Assembly: GCF_015355755.1 (NCBI RefSeq)
Contig: NZ_JACVEE010000001.1
Span: 1,364,001 to 1,428,000, forward strand
From: Nocardia sp. XZ_19_385
GTDB lineage: Bacteria; Actinomycetota; Actinomycetes; Mycobacteriales; Mycobacteriaceae
DNA length: 64,000 nucleotides
Reading direction: 5' to 3'
Every line of letters begins with the position of its first letter. Within the stretch, counting starts at the first letter, position 1. Positions 37,801-44,677 of this stretch are shown here, one piece after another. The notes below the pieces were generated by a model, which had not been told where the DNA came from, did not search any database, and saw nothing but the letters and a program-made list of their open reading frames with translations. The translations under genes were made by a program, and so were the position numbers.

Positions 37801-37819
37801 TGCTCGCCGGGGGTTGCAC
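31847..37819 (-). CDS. Trypsin-like protease / STAND NTPase / TPR / Sel1 repeat protein
   Basis: This 1990-residue protein begins with a trypsin-like domain (residues 20-215) with catalytic H53 (LLVTAAHVV), D98 (PDIAVLEL) and S173 (GMSGAPVL). A STAND-type NTPase follows: VDFTGRDQEL, Walker A GAGGVGKS (296-303) and Walker B LVVIDYAE (D347). Residues about 650-1450 are TPR repeats with the order W/L-x2-L-x2-A of paired helices, and the C-terminus has Sel1-like repeats (YELGWWLQQRGRTSEARVLYERAAALG). Such effector-STAND-repeat proteins are known or predicted biological-conflict and antiphage sensors. The first start is GTG 37819; GTG 37765 has a better GGAG site. It is divergent from an alpha/beta hydrolase. 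Confidence 0.9.
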   Translation of the reverse strand: MQPPASSGRPRERRCGADVFEELLTECTVAVTTANSEGSGFFVGPALLVTAAHVVAGAERCTVTWKDIRYEAAVLDRHPDPDPDPDPGADPDNFPLPDIAVLELLTALTHPWVDFETELPRPSDRLFAIGYTRRYDKDRLCETPFSYECEGIVTMDGMDLVQLRDGLVIPGMSGAPVLNQRTGRVVGQLKRSGDTRIPTGGWVVHCRAWLDRVQVLRAEHDSAQRHDWVWRDLRARRWEPNLRPAHRTPPSGDFVPSAALAAEYALVDFTGRDQELATLNEWCYSSADFDVRLVLGAGGVGKSRLAAELCARRTEAGWIAGFLDPAAPVSLPAELRANVDPTLVVIDYAESRGDLGERLRLTAIAPAGAPLRVLLIARGASEWWDALREAPQRQVREAVLRHAPITLDSELDENPAITETAAVAAQCFARARQRPVPVLPTLPPEAAQWTVLSLHVWSLLAVLRDEDPGHRIPQPATDAALWEELLGHEARYWRSTAHRAELAQLDMTTLRRCVALMALLGTSTEHETVQALTRVPELTDSDNLLRYRIARWLRELYPAPPPEWLGRLTPDVVAEFHVVEQLCHAPNFALSALTALPAEQSTHALTVLGRAVTHRAEAKDLIRAAFHVDLGALARPAVEAARQTGPGLGRLLAEAVASESPSGTLLDELTVLVPHRSEALRDLRILLLRRQLTTAPGASMTEVLLQLSLGELLVHAKAADEAHVLAHAALKSLKSCSDEAAPGARAEAHALLGYSLHAMGHRDRAALSVNSQALELFREQLDSDSTVRPDRLAQVLVQRAHILLDIDEPLAAEHAASEALAKLAARPCDSNSWHLTKARAQVARALALWRTERHGEDLASSRAAVETLRTLASLDSDQHLAVLGIALDQLGVRLAEIGMHREAMARTREAVRIFRRLAHDNSWLYSSLLSVTLHNLAVRLGNFDRHDEALELTKEAVEIRRRAGLDASRIAHLIRSLINLAGMHERLGHRRESIDAAREAVHLGRRITAGQVTTVLLDFSDGDITVQLAEAHTGFIRDAAAALQTLAIVSHLDSPELALEATEEALELLRSQPESHVEFNRSALARVFATIGTIHVSRRDYPAAIEALTDAARIWLDLAEIAPQNHIRSASEGLSDLLVIAENWAPPTSDPATAKQAAAWLVTAARRCHALNPQGDLVVLARALRADAQRAAGAGESEYAVQVATEAVAVARAAMTTAPDTDRATTELLPRSLHTLATALMAADNRIDAIDALTECTRIGLADSLADTDFKHAMSRSLGYLGSIELVLGRNADALDHLGSALALFVDLHRTPDADLDEIRAELFETSDHCLHAAARSRRTAIAIACAVVALANSSGAPLDRMDACLQQLCEAVAADPAGTTVVCTELFGTERPYLLARNDHDSVTDLDQTQAEADSCVAYDRKFIEIAREFVAAACQVIAAGEATLAVLTPDDAPHDPLTMTVTRILLCTAGYGLQRGVLRADLERLVTHVRGSLPDEAEFDAAIAQAVSASLLVVSEDRLRVSSYLATAARRFGDMAISTPDLWSHVVELAHLEDLAKVATNAESVDHPDVAEAALRRGADLGAASATYELGWWLQQRGRTSEARVLYERAAALGVTEGILALGALLTVDGRLEEAEPLLRTAARRGHPRAMASLAGFLNAIGNESEAYTWAELAADRGDAVGMLILGQLQLAAGNLAGEDQLRTAVDRGSILALQALGEHLLTSDPIHGEGYLRRATAAGSLIAAYKLVLHILQQNHSLDEDLIRYMTELKKIVITRDGAEMLHTSKFDAMAHELRTRSKLELLNRAIENQNFDEVTKWFLRTPWDDLTVSLAGFANHVLERLDQSFDTTQLWLNLAEAGDGIAMYNVGLCYSLTEQFEEAELWWRRGVTANRVHPECYNKIGCMRMRVEDHAEAEIWFGRGAEQGDPVAMFNLGIVLHSTGRAGDAKRWFRRSHRAGHQQAAEALAKLAAERPPKAKRSKSKSRRRR
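37561..37584. repeat. GATCGG hexanucleotide repeat in the protease domain
   Basis: Four perfect GATCGG units encode an Asp-Pro run (HPDPDPDPDPG, residues 78-88) between the His and Asp of the triad. The unit is in frame, so slippage would change loop length without causing a frameshift. Confidence 0.85.
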
Positions 37820-37851
37820 CGCCCGCGGGTATCAGCCTAGGTGTTGCCGGG

Positions 37852-37913
37852 CGAAAGCTCATACGCTTTCGGTGATGACGGGCGGCCTAACTGCGAGGAT
37901 GGTGATAACCATC
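37852..37913. promoter_or_regulatory. Inverted repeats in the divergent promoter region
   Basis: A 7-bp inverted repeat CGAAAGC-TCATAC-GCTTTCG lies at 37852-37871, and GATGGT-GATA-ACCATC lies at 37898-37913. Both sit in the 126-base gap between the STAND gene and the hydrolase gene and could be operators. No regulator gene is adjacent. Confidence 0.4.
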
Positions 37914-37945
37914 GTAGATACTTCGCTTCAGGTCAGGGGCCGGGC

Positions 37946-39250
37946 ATGGATCATGACGGATCGCCGGACGAACTCGCGGGCACTTCGGCGCTACTGGCCG
38001 AAGCCATCGCGCGCATCTGGCTCGACGCGCCCCCGCCGGAAATCGAGGGCCTGAACGAGGAGCTGTTGAAATGCCTGCGCGAGTTGGAGTTCGCCATACC
38101 TGCCGAGCAGCCGGCGGTGCGAGCGGAGATTCGCTCGCTGCTGAATTCGGTACCCGCGATCTCGCGCCGAGTCGACGATCAGCTCGAGAGTTTGCGCACG
38201 TCCGTGTCCGGCACCGGGACTGCCGTCGATGTGGTGAAGGAGGTCCGGCACCATCGACACGTTCGAATCGAGGTGGTGTACGGGACAACTCGCCGAGCCA
38301 CCGGTCAGTCCGATCCCCGGAATTCGTTCTGCGGGAAGCGCGGGGAGCCCTCGTACGGGATTGCGGCGGTGCAGCTTCCGGACGACCGCCGCATGTGCCA
38401 GTTGGACGGGCCGCGGCCGTGGCCCATGCGGTTCCGGAGTGAGAGACGCCAGCATCTGAGTATCACCGCCGCGCAACCGGACGGTGGCGATGATATCGCG
38501 GGGGTTTTGTCCGATGCGGTTCACCGCGCGCCAGAACCGGATGTGATGCTGTTCGTACACGGCTACAACGTCGGTTTCCCCGCAGCAGTGCAACGGGCAG
38601 CGCAGATCGCCTTCGACCTCGATTTCAAAGGTGTGCCGATGCTGTACAGCTGGCCCTCCACCGCATCTGTCTCCGGCTACGTCGCCGATGGGGTCGCCGT
38701 GGAATGGTCGGCCCCGCATTTCACCGACTTCTTGCGGAAGGTGTTGTGCACCATAGGTGTTCGTCGCGTGCACGTGGTCGCGCACAGTATGGGCAACAGG
38801 CTGCTCACTGAGGCGCTCGTCGCGCTGGCCGTCGCGCCGCCCAGCCCGCGCCCAGCGCGGCTGGCAGAGATAGTTTTCGCAGCTCCCGATGTCGATGCCG
38901 AGGTTTTCCGCAGACGCGCCGAGGTTTTCGCCGGACAGGCCGAACGATTCACCCTATACGCCTCAGACAAGGACCGCGCTCTGCGCATGTCCCAGCGGCT
39001 TGCGCGCTATCCGCGTGCGGGTCAGGCGGGTGCGGGCATAGTGGTCGTAGACGGCGTCGACACCATCGATGCAACCGAACTCGACACCGATTTCATGGGT
39101 CACTCGTACATCGGAGACCATCGTTCGGTCCTAGGTGATCTGTTCTACCTGATCCACGGCGGACTGGAGCCGGACAAGCGATTCGGTTTGCGATCGGTGG
39201 TCGCACCGGCGGGTGTGCACTGGGTGTTTCGCCCGACGGCAAACCGCTGA
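37946..39250 (+). CDS. DUF900-type alpha/beta hydrolase
   Basis: The start ATG 37946 follows AGGGGCCGGGC. The 434-residue protein has about 100 N-terminal helical residues, then VVYGTTRR (residues 111-118), the oxyanion segment LFVHGYNVGF (203-212) and the nucleophile elbow VVAHSMGN with Ser281. FAAPDVDAEVF supplies the candidate acid and MGHSYIGDH the candidate His. This is the DUF900 class of serine hydrolases. It is divergent from the trypsin-STAND-TPR gene. I infer that the two form one conflict system, with the hydrolase a possible effector against lipids or a substrate activated by the protease. Confidence 0.85.
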   Translation: MDHDGSPDELAGTSALLAEAIARIWLDAPPPEIEGLNEELLKCLRELEFAIPAEQPAVRAEIRSLLNSVPAISRRVDDQLESLRTSVSGTGTAVDVVKEVRHHRHVRIEVVYGTTRRATGQSDPRNSFCGKRGEPSYGIAAVQLPDDRRMCQLDGPRPWPMRFRSERRQHLSITAAQPDGGDDIAGVLSDAVHRAPEPDVMLFVHGYNVGFPAAVQRAAQIAFDLDFKGVPMLYSWPSTASVSGYVADGVAVEWSAPHFTDFLRKVLCTIGVRRVHVVAHSMGNRLLTEALVALAVAPPSPRPARLAEIVFAAPDVDAEVFRRRAEVFAGQAERFTLYASDKDRALRMSQRLARYPRAGQAGAGIVVVDGVDTIDATELDTDFMGHSYIGDHRSVLGDLFYLIHGGLEPDKRFGLRSVVAPAGVHWVFRPTANR

Positions 39251-39743
39251 TGCAACTCGCAGGAACCCGACGCTTGTGACGGACTGATCAAGCCGGCGTC
39301 TACGAACATCGGCATGTACTGACACGGCGACGGCCCCGAGATGTCCCGGGGCCGTCGATCTTCGGCTGGGCAGTGTCGGCCGCTGCAGACCGCGCGGGAA
39401 ACGGCAGTTCTGGATGTCGGTGGCTCGATCCCGCTACGATCCGGCTATGAAGCTGCCGCTAGTTGGCGCTCGCGCCGAACTGGATGCCGATAACGGCTGG
39501 TTATCAACACTCAGAGCTGCCAGCGAACGCACTGCAATCGGCTTCGTAAGAGTGTCCATCGCATCGGATGCTACCGACCAGCCGTGTCGCCGTGAGTATC
39601 CGACGTAGGTCTGCATGGAAGCCGATGGGCCGCACAGAGACTCACTGTTTCAACGCTTGCGATCGGTCTTCGACCAGGGAGAACGCTGCACGTAGAGTCG
39701 GGAATTCACGGAACAGGCGGTACCCGCGCCTACCCTGGTCGGC
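39251..39743. other. Region without a supported gene
   Basis: After the hydrolase there is a hairpin (listed separately). The remaining bases hold only short open frames with no ribosome binding site, motif or recognisable family. Base composition is similar to the island genes. I see nothing else in it. Confidence 0.5.
39328..39357 (+). terminator. Hairpin downstream of the hydrolase gene
   Basis: An 11-bp stem CGACGGCCCCG pairs with CGGGGCCGTCG around an 8-base loop. No T tract follows. It lies about 78 bases after the stop codon and is a plausible terminator. Confidence 0.65.
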
Positions 39744-40703
39744 GTGGCCTCAAACACGACGAGCACACTGACGCTCGGTGCTGGTACCGGTAAGACGTTG
39801 ACGTTCTTGTGTGGGTGCCGTCGGCTGTACACCGGCGAATCGACGCGAGCAGTCATCGGCCTCACACCAGATACGGCCATCTCCGATGCCGCTTTCCTCA
39901 GCAAAGCCTCCGACACCTTCAATGACGAATGGGCTAAAACCACGCCAATAATCCAGGGCGGGAAAGGTGTCCCACTCCTAAACTTTTTGATGCTGGGGCG
40001 TGAGAATCGGTGGTGGAACCCTGACGCCCCCTCATTCCGATTGGCCGCGATGCGGATCGCGGTTGTCGAGGTCGAACAGCGGGCGCTGTCGATCTCAGCA
40101 GACATGCCATCCACTGATCCGTTGCCGTTCTACAGCTCCGACCCGGTATCGGCGATGCGCGAGGCCCTATCGGCCGTATCGACGGTGCACGAGGCTGTAG
40201 AAGCGACCCTCGCGACCTACTGCAGGAATGATCCATTGCTGCCTGAGCCGGGCCGAAACTATGTGATGGACAGCCGCTTCACGGTTGCGGCACATACCGG
40301 CAGCACCTTCCGCGAGAACTACGAGACAGCTGGCGATGTCGCGGGCAGGATAACCCACAACAAGTACCTGGTTGAAGCGCCCGCCGGAATCGGCAAGTCC
40401 ACACTGTTGGACTTGATGGTCGCGGCCTTTTCTCGCGCCTATGACGAGACACGACGGGCCATGCGTCGAGCTCTCAGGGTCTTCTGGGTGGCGGGCTATC
40501 TGTCCACCTCGACTCCTCGGCATCGGCAACTCGATGCCGAGCGACAGACACGGACGCGCCTCCGCAACAACAGGTTCCGCCGGTTTTCCGGTATCCACTG
40601 CCCCGGACAAGTTGTCATATCGTCCCCTTGCGTGTGCCGTGGACCGAACTCTGCTGGTGACCAGTCGATTCGAAATCGCCTACGGAGCGCGTCTACACCC
40701 TGA
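39744..40703 (+). pseudogene. Truncated P-loop NTPase/helicase-like gene
   Basis: The frame (319 codons from GTG 39744) has LGAGTGKTLTFLCG at residues 11-24 and, near residue 220, THNKYLVEAPAGIGKSTLLD, a helicase-like motif I. Sequence after about residue 240 turns Arg/Ser-rich and loses any Walker B or later motif, so the gene looks broken or frameshifted. The middle (residues 60-200) looks like genuine protein, with no internal stops and balanced codon use. No known family is assigned. It may be a remnant of another defence gene in the island. Confidence 0.45.
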
Positions 40704-40741
40704 CACGAGGCGTCGCGCTCCGTTCCCCCTAGGAGTGCACG

Positions 40742-41020
40742 TTGCCGAACTATTTTGGTCAAGCCCACGCCACGTGGGGCCTCACACCGGTTATCCTCGC
40801 CGCCACCGTCCTCATCCCCATAGCGCTACTCGCTCTCCTGATTGCGCTAACCGCCGTAATAGCCGTCTTCGGAGACAAACACCGCAGCAAACGTGCAATG
40901 ACAATCTTCGATGCTGCACTGAGAGCGTTGATGTGGCTGATCGCAGCGATTTTGCGGATCAGACGACCCGGTGGTCGACCTCGGCGCACGACTCGCGGTG
41001 ATCGCAGGAGCCGTCGATGA
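40742..41020 (+). CDS. Small membrane protein with TTG start
   Basis: TTG 40742 is chosen because AGGAG lies six bases upstream. The 92-residue product has one long hydrophobic stretch near residues 14-44 (TPVILAATVLIPIALLALLIALTAVIAVFG) and a second near 58-70, then a strongly basic tail (RRPGGRPRRTTRGDRRSRR). It overlaps the next gene by ATGA. The function is unknown. Confidence 0.6.
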   Translation: MPNYFGQAHATWGLTPVILAATVLIPIALLALLIALTAVIAVFGDKHRSKRAMTIFDAALRALMWLIAAILRIRRPGGRPRRTTRGDRRSRR

Positions 41021-41277
41021 ACGGACGGCGGAGACGTGGACGCCCGCGCGTGTGCCCGGACGACGTCTTGGAGCTCATTGTGGCCATGAACCGCAACGGC
41101 ATCACCTATCGCAGCATCTGTTCGGAACTCAATGCCAACGGAGTTCCGACACCAGCCGGACGCCAGCGCTGGTACCCGTCGTATGTGTCGCGGCTGTTGA
41201 ATACGGCCAATGTGGTCGAACGCTTCGGCCGTCCATCGACTTCCCGACGCAGCGCTCGCCCCGCGCCGCGACACTGA
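41017..41277 (+). CDS. Recombinase-like DNA-binding fragment
   Basis: The 86-residue product contains GRPRVCPDDVLELIVAMNRN and GITYRSICSELNANGVPTPAG followed by RQRWYPSYVSRLLNT. This is the helix-turn-helix region found after the catalytic domain of serine recombinases and resolvases. The catalytic domain is absent, so it is either a free-standing DNA-binding protein or a remnant. It overlaps the preceding membrane-protein gene by four bases, which argues for expression. Confidence 0.6.
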   Translation: MNGRRRRGRPRVCPDDVLELIVAMNRNGITYRSICSELNANGVPTPAGRQRWYPSYVSRLLNTANVVERFGRPSTSRRSARPAPRH

Positions 41278-41634
41278 CCACATGCATGTGCGCGCCGAAG
41301 CTACGCGACTCGTTTCCACGCCAGGCGAAATAACAGACGCGACTATCTCCGAGTCAACATTCGCGGCGGGCTTTCGCAGTGTCCGCCATTGACTCAACCT
41401 CCGTAGGTCGCGTCGAAGACGCCCTGGTGTGCCTCGCCGACCTCACCGCGCGGATGCCCGCGTCATCGCGAGGCACCCGAACTCACCGACGCAGGGGCGC
41501 GTCCCCGCTCAAGACCGGGTCGAGCCCCGTCACCCGTCCTCGTCGGCGCGGCGGAAACCGCAGGCGACCAAAGCCAGGCAACGCTCATCGACCTGAGCCA
41601 CAACAGGCAGCTGAACTATCGAGGCCGAGCTAGA
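41278..41634. other. Region without a supported gene
   Basis: Only short Arg/Pro/Thr-rich open frames without ribosome binding sites are present. Nothing recognisable is seen. Confidence 0.5.
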
Positions 41635-41985
41635 CTAGGCGGTCACAACAACAAGCTGCGTCAGGACACGCGCCGGGTCGCGGAGATACGCGTAGTCGTC
41701 ACGGTTCGTGAACATCGCCATCAGTTCGGCCAAGCTGTCGCGCTCAGCGGGGGTGATGGGGATTCGCCGCTTCACAAGGCTGGCACACAGTCCGTCGACC
41801 AATTCGCCCCACTCGCCGACATCGCTGAAGGTCCGGTACTGGGCCACCGCCTCCGGCGGAAGCCGGTCCGAAAGCTGTTCCAGCAGCTCACGGGAATCCG
41901 CGCTCAGTTTGTTCAGGCGGTCGATCTGTTCCTGTGTCCGACCAGGCCTTTGGCGTGTCCTGCGTGGTCGATCGGGGGATTCCAT
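41635..41985 (-). CDS. Probable immunity protein for the EndoU-type toxin
   Basis: The ATG at 41985 follows AAGGAAAT. The 116-residue protein has a basic N-terminus and then an acidic helical body (LNKLSADSRELLEQLSDRLPPEAVAQYRTFSDVGEW...). It starts 14 bases after the toxin stop codon on the same strand, the normal place for a cognate immunity gene. I do not recognise the immunity family, so the assignment rests on position and size. Confidence 0.65.
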   Translation of the reverse strand: MESPDRPRRTRQRPGRTQEQIDRLNKLSADSRELLEQLSDRLPPEAVAQYRTFSDVGEWGELVDGLCASLVKRRIPITPAERDSLAELMAMFTNRDDYAYLRDPARVLTQLVVVTA

Positions 41986-41999
41986 ATTTCCTTGCCGTC

Positions 42000-43367
42000 C
42001 TACTTGATCGGGTTGCCGTTCTCGTCGTTCTTGTACACGTCTTTCCCGCTGACCGGGTAGCCGGTGCGGATAGTGCCGTCCGAGTTCACGATTACCTCGA
42101 TGAGTACACCGTCGCGAACCCCTTGGACTTTCCAACGCCCGTTGTCCTGGAGTACCGGGACTTGGTCGGGATTCTTAGCAACATCCACGATGCTGTTGAT
42201 GATGTGGTCGTCTTCCCATAGGTCGGTATCAGGAAACTCGGTCTTTCCTGGCGCCCCCGTGCCCGGGGCGTGTCCTCCTCCGTCTTCATCGCCATCGCCG
42301 TCGAGGATATGGATTCTCCGTCCCTGAGTGATCGAAATGCTACTCGGAACAGATCCTGTTACCTTACTCCACTGGGCACCAAGGCCATTGGCTGGTTTGG
42401 AAACAGGATTCTGCTTGAGGTCTATGATGCGTTGCAGATTTGTTCGTGCTGGACCGAGGTCTCGAGATTTCTTAACCCCAGCCGCAATACCCTTGGTGTT
42501 ATTCCATTCTACAACGATCTTGCCGATACCATCGGCCATGTTCTTGACCCGATCAGCAGACAATTTCGCAGCAGCATCCGGCCTGCCCGCCAATATCAGC
42601 GCGGCGGCTCCTACTTCAACTAGAACCGTAACCCCGGCATCCTTCGCGACATCTTCTATCACCCTGGTGATGTCATCCCGAAGTTGTATCAATGCGGCAC
42701 GGTGATCGCGGCACGAGCCGGCGAGTTCACTACACGCGTGTTGCAGATCTATCGCAGCGCTGTGGAGTTGCTTTAAATCCTCTATCACCGCAGTAGCATC
42801 GTCGGACTTCTGCTCCTCGAATGTGCCGGGCAATTTTTGCAATTTGTCGATATTGGTGACAATCACGTCACCAGTGGCCATCGTTTCCCACACGATGCGT
42901 GCCAGATCAAGCCTTTCGATATTACCGTCGGGGACACTAGCCCCGAGCTGCTCGATCAACCCCACCCCAAGCTTGTCGATCAACCCATTCCCTGGACCGC
43001 CCGCTGAAGGAGGCGAAATATGAACGATACCTTTGAGTATTGGGAGGGCCTTCGGTGGGTCATCGTTATTGGGGTTGTTGTCCGCGAGGGCGTGAACATA
43101 ACCCAGATTGGTGACAATGTTACTGTAATTCGACAAAGCGCTCACCAGATTGGCAGCGAGGGCAGTTAGTTCACTGGCCCGATCATCATACGATCGAGAC
43201 CAATCACTGGCCGCAGCAAAACTACCACCCATCTTCTCACACTCTATGAGCCCGCCCATCGCGAGAGTGAAAAGAGCATCAAACGCACCCGCAGCATTAA
43301 TGCAATCAGTGCCAGCGTCGTAGAATGTTTTCGGGGTAACTGCAACTTCTTTATCGCTCGGCGCCAC
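42000..43367 (-). CDS. ESX-type polymorphic toxin with C-terminal EndoU nuclease-like domain
   Basis: The 455-residue protein has an N-terminal helical region (residues 10-310) of the kind delivered by ESX/type VII systems. The C-terminal domain (about 345-440) matches bacterial EndoU: RIHILDGDGD with H353, GGGHAPG with H366, KTEFPDTDLWEDDHIINSIVDVAKNP, then GVLIEVIV and the closing TIRTGYPV. The two His residues and the closing T-G-Y are the expected catalytic residues. EndoU domains are RNases in polymorphic toxins, and at least one CdiA-CT EndoU toxin cleaves tRNA. The gene is visibly AT-richer than its surroundings. Start is GTG 43367 with a weak ribosome binding site. Confidence 0.82.
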   Translation of the reverse strand: MAPSDKEVAVTPKTFYDAGTDCINAAGAFDALFTLAMGGLIECEKMGGSFAAASDWSRSYDDRASELTALAANLVSALSNYSNIVTNLGYVHALADNNPNNDDPPKALPILKGIVHISPPSAGGPGNGLIDKLGVGLIEQLGASVPDGNIERLDLARIVWETMATGDVIVTNIDKLQKLPGTFEEQKSDDATAVIEDLKQLHSAAIDLQHACSELAGSCRDHRAALIQLRDDITRVIEDVAKDAGVTVLVEVGAAALILAGRPDAAAKLSADRVKNMADGIGKIVVEWNNTKGIAAGVKKSRDLGPARTNLQRIIDLKQNPVSKPANGLGAQWSKVTGSVPSSISITQGRRIHILDGDGDEDGGGHAPGTGAPGKTEFPDTDLWEDDHIINSIVDVAKNPDQVPVLQDNGRWKVQGVRDGVLIEVIVNSDGTIRTGYPVSGKDVYKNDENGNPIK

Positions 43368-43372
43368 GAAAT

Positions 43373-43666
43373 TTACCGCAACCCCAATGTCCGCAAGTTC
43401 GTTTCCACCGCGTCGATATAACTGGCATGCGCATCCGCAGAGGCATCCTGCATCGCTGCAATCCCCTCAGCGACCTCATTCGCTGCCGTCATCCACTGCG
43501 CAAACGCTTCACTCTGCGCGGTAGCGGCCTCACCCGACCACGTCTGATGCAGGGCGGCCATCCGCTGCTGGAGACCCTGCAACGTTTCAGTGAGGAAGCC
43601 CGAGAATCCCCGCATCCGCGCCGTAATCTGCTCCAGCTCACCAAGATTAACCCGATAGCCGTCCAT
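43373..43666 (-). CDS. WXG100-family ESX protein
   Basis: The ATG at 43666 has GAGGGTGGGG upstream. The 97-residue product is an all-helical hairpin with the WXG motif in the turn (ALHQTWSGEAATAQSEAF) and a C-terminal YIDAVETNLRTLGLR. It lies five bases before the toxin start and probably forms a heterodimer with the next WXG protein or escorts the toxin to a type VII system encoded elsewhere. Confidence 0.9.
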   Translation of the reverse strand: MDGYRVNLGELEQITARMRGFSGFLTETLQGLQQRMAALHQTWSGEAATAQSEAFAQWMTAANEVAEGIAAMQDASADAHASYIDAVETNLRTLGLR

Positions 43667-43722
43667 CTGCCCCACCCTCTCGATTGCTCACAAACCACAC
43701 GCAGCGTCACCAGTTCCGACGA

Positions 43723-44046
43723 TCAGGGAAGATCCAACGAACTGGTCTGCTGCGCATTATTAGAATCAGTGTCGACGTAGGAAGCGCTGGTCACACCCAA
43801 CGTTTCCGCCATCTTCGCCAGTGAGGCAAGCACTTTCAGCGCCCCCTGCTTTGTTTCATCCCACCCCTCCCGATACGACTGCGCCCGCCCGCCCTGCCAT
43901 GACTCCAACAACCGATCCACATCCGCATCCAACGAATGCAAACCAGTCACCAACGTCTCCGACACTGCTTGAACGAACTTCCCCGCATCGGAAACCTCTG
44001 TCGGAACCACCCAAAGCTCCGACCCGCCATTACCGGTCGTGGACAT
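43723..44046 (-). CDS. WXG100-family ESX protein
   Basis: The 107-residue product from ATG 44046 has the helix-turn-helix hairpin with a variant turn LLESWQGGRAQSY (W-Q-G) and a second helix GWDETKQGALKVLASLAKMAETLG. It is the first gene of a four-gene minus-strand unit: WXG100, WXG100, toxin, immunity. A TTG start nine bases upstream is an alternative. Confidence 0.88.
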   Translation of the reverse strand: MSTTGNGGSELWVVPTEVSDAGKFVQAVSETLVTGLHSLDADVDRLLESWQGGRAQSYREGWDETKQGALKVLASLAKMAETLGVTSASYVDTDSNNAQQTSSLDLP

Positions 44047-44095
44047 GCAGGACAATCCCCCTAACTCGGATAGCGACTAAACGGACAGTATATGA

Positions 44096-44111
44096 CCGAG
44101 GTTAACCTCGG
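44096..44111. promoter_or_regulatory. Perfect 16-bp palindrome upstream of the WXG-toxin operon
   Basis: CCGAGGTTAACCTCGG lies 50 bases upstream of the first WXG start. It is a likely operator for a dimeric repressor. Confidence 0.55.
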
Positions 44112-44545
44112 CCAATCATGGTAGTGGCTCGCGATCCTCCAGGGATGGCGAAAGATGTTCTGACCTGCGGTAATTCGACTTGCGAAGGTTGAATTCTCCA
44201 GGGTTTTGGAGCACCCAATCAGTTCCCGGAGCTCCACCGAACATGGTTGGCTCCCAACGGTAGTCGCCGACGGGTGAGCACACGGAGCACCGGGACACCA
44301 AGTCCTTCAGAAAGACCGTGCCCCGTCGCCGCTCCGGGAGAGCCGGAGCGCTGATGGGATGGCGTGCCCGCACGGCCTGAGCGCTGATTCATTTGGTAGC
44401 GGCACCTCTCCCACTGACTACAGAGGCAGGGAACGCCGACGCGACGGGAGATCGGATTGCTGTTCATCGGCGACGACTGGACCGAACAACCTTGATATCG
44501 GCGGAAACGACCAGTTCACCCCGCGTCCGCGTGGTTGCGGATGCT
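44112..44545. other. Region without a clearly supported gene
   Basis: One minus-strand open frame (44116-44373, 85 codons) contains a more protein-like stretch (CSVCSPVGDYRWEPTMFGG) but lacks a good ribosome binding site; it may be a gene remnant. Nothing else is recognisable up to the attachment site. Confidence 0.4.
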
Positions 44546-44567
44546 GTTCGAATCTCGTCGAGGGAAC
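44546..44567 (+). other. Attachment site at right island end (tRNA-Leu 3' remnant)
   Basis: This is an exact 22-bp copy of the 3' end of tRNA-Leu(UAG) at 31575-31596. The flanking bases do not continue the tRNA (GGATGCT precedes it), so it is a bare att core that marks the far end of a 12.97-kb insertion. Confidence 0.85.
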
Positions 44568-44677
44568 CAATGGCATCAGTTTGCCTATCGAGTAGTGCAC
44601 TACCCATGACCAGCGGCGATGACTGCTGAATACTGATGGTCGCACGTATTGTGCGAGAGAAACGTGGAGCCGGAGTC

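Noticed and set aside
39414..39608. A 64-codon ORF after the hydrolase gene
   Set aside because: No ribosome binding site and no similarity that I recognise; equally open on the opposite strand.
41379..41633. An 84-codon plus-strand ORF in the island
   Set aside because: Arg/Pro/Thr-rich low-complexity translation, no ribosome binding site, no family.
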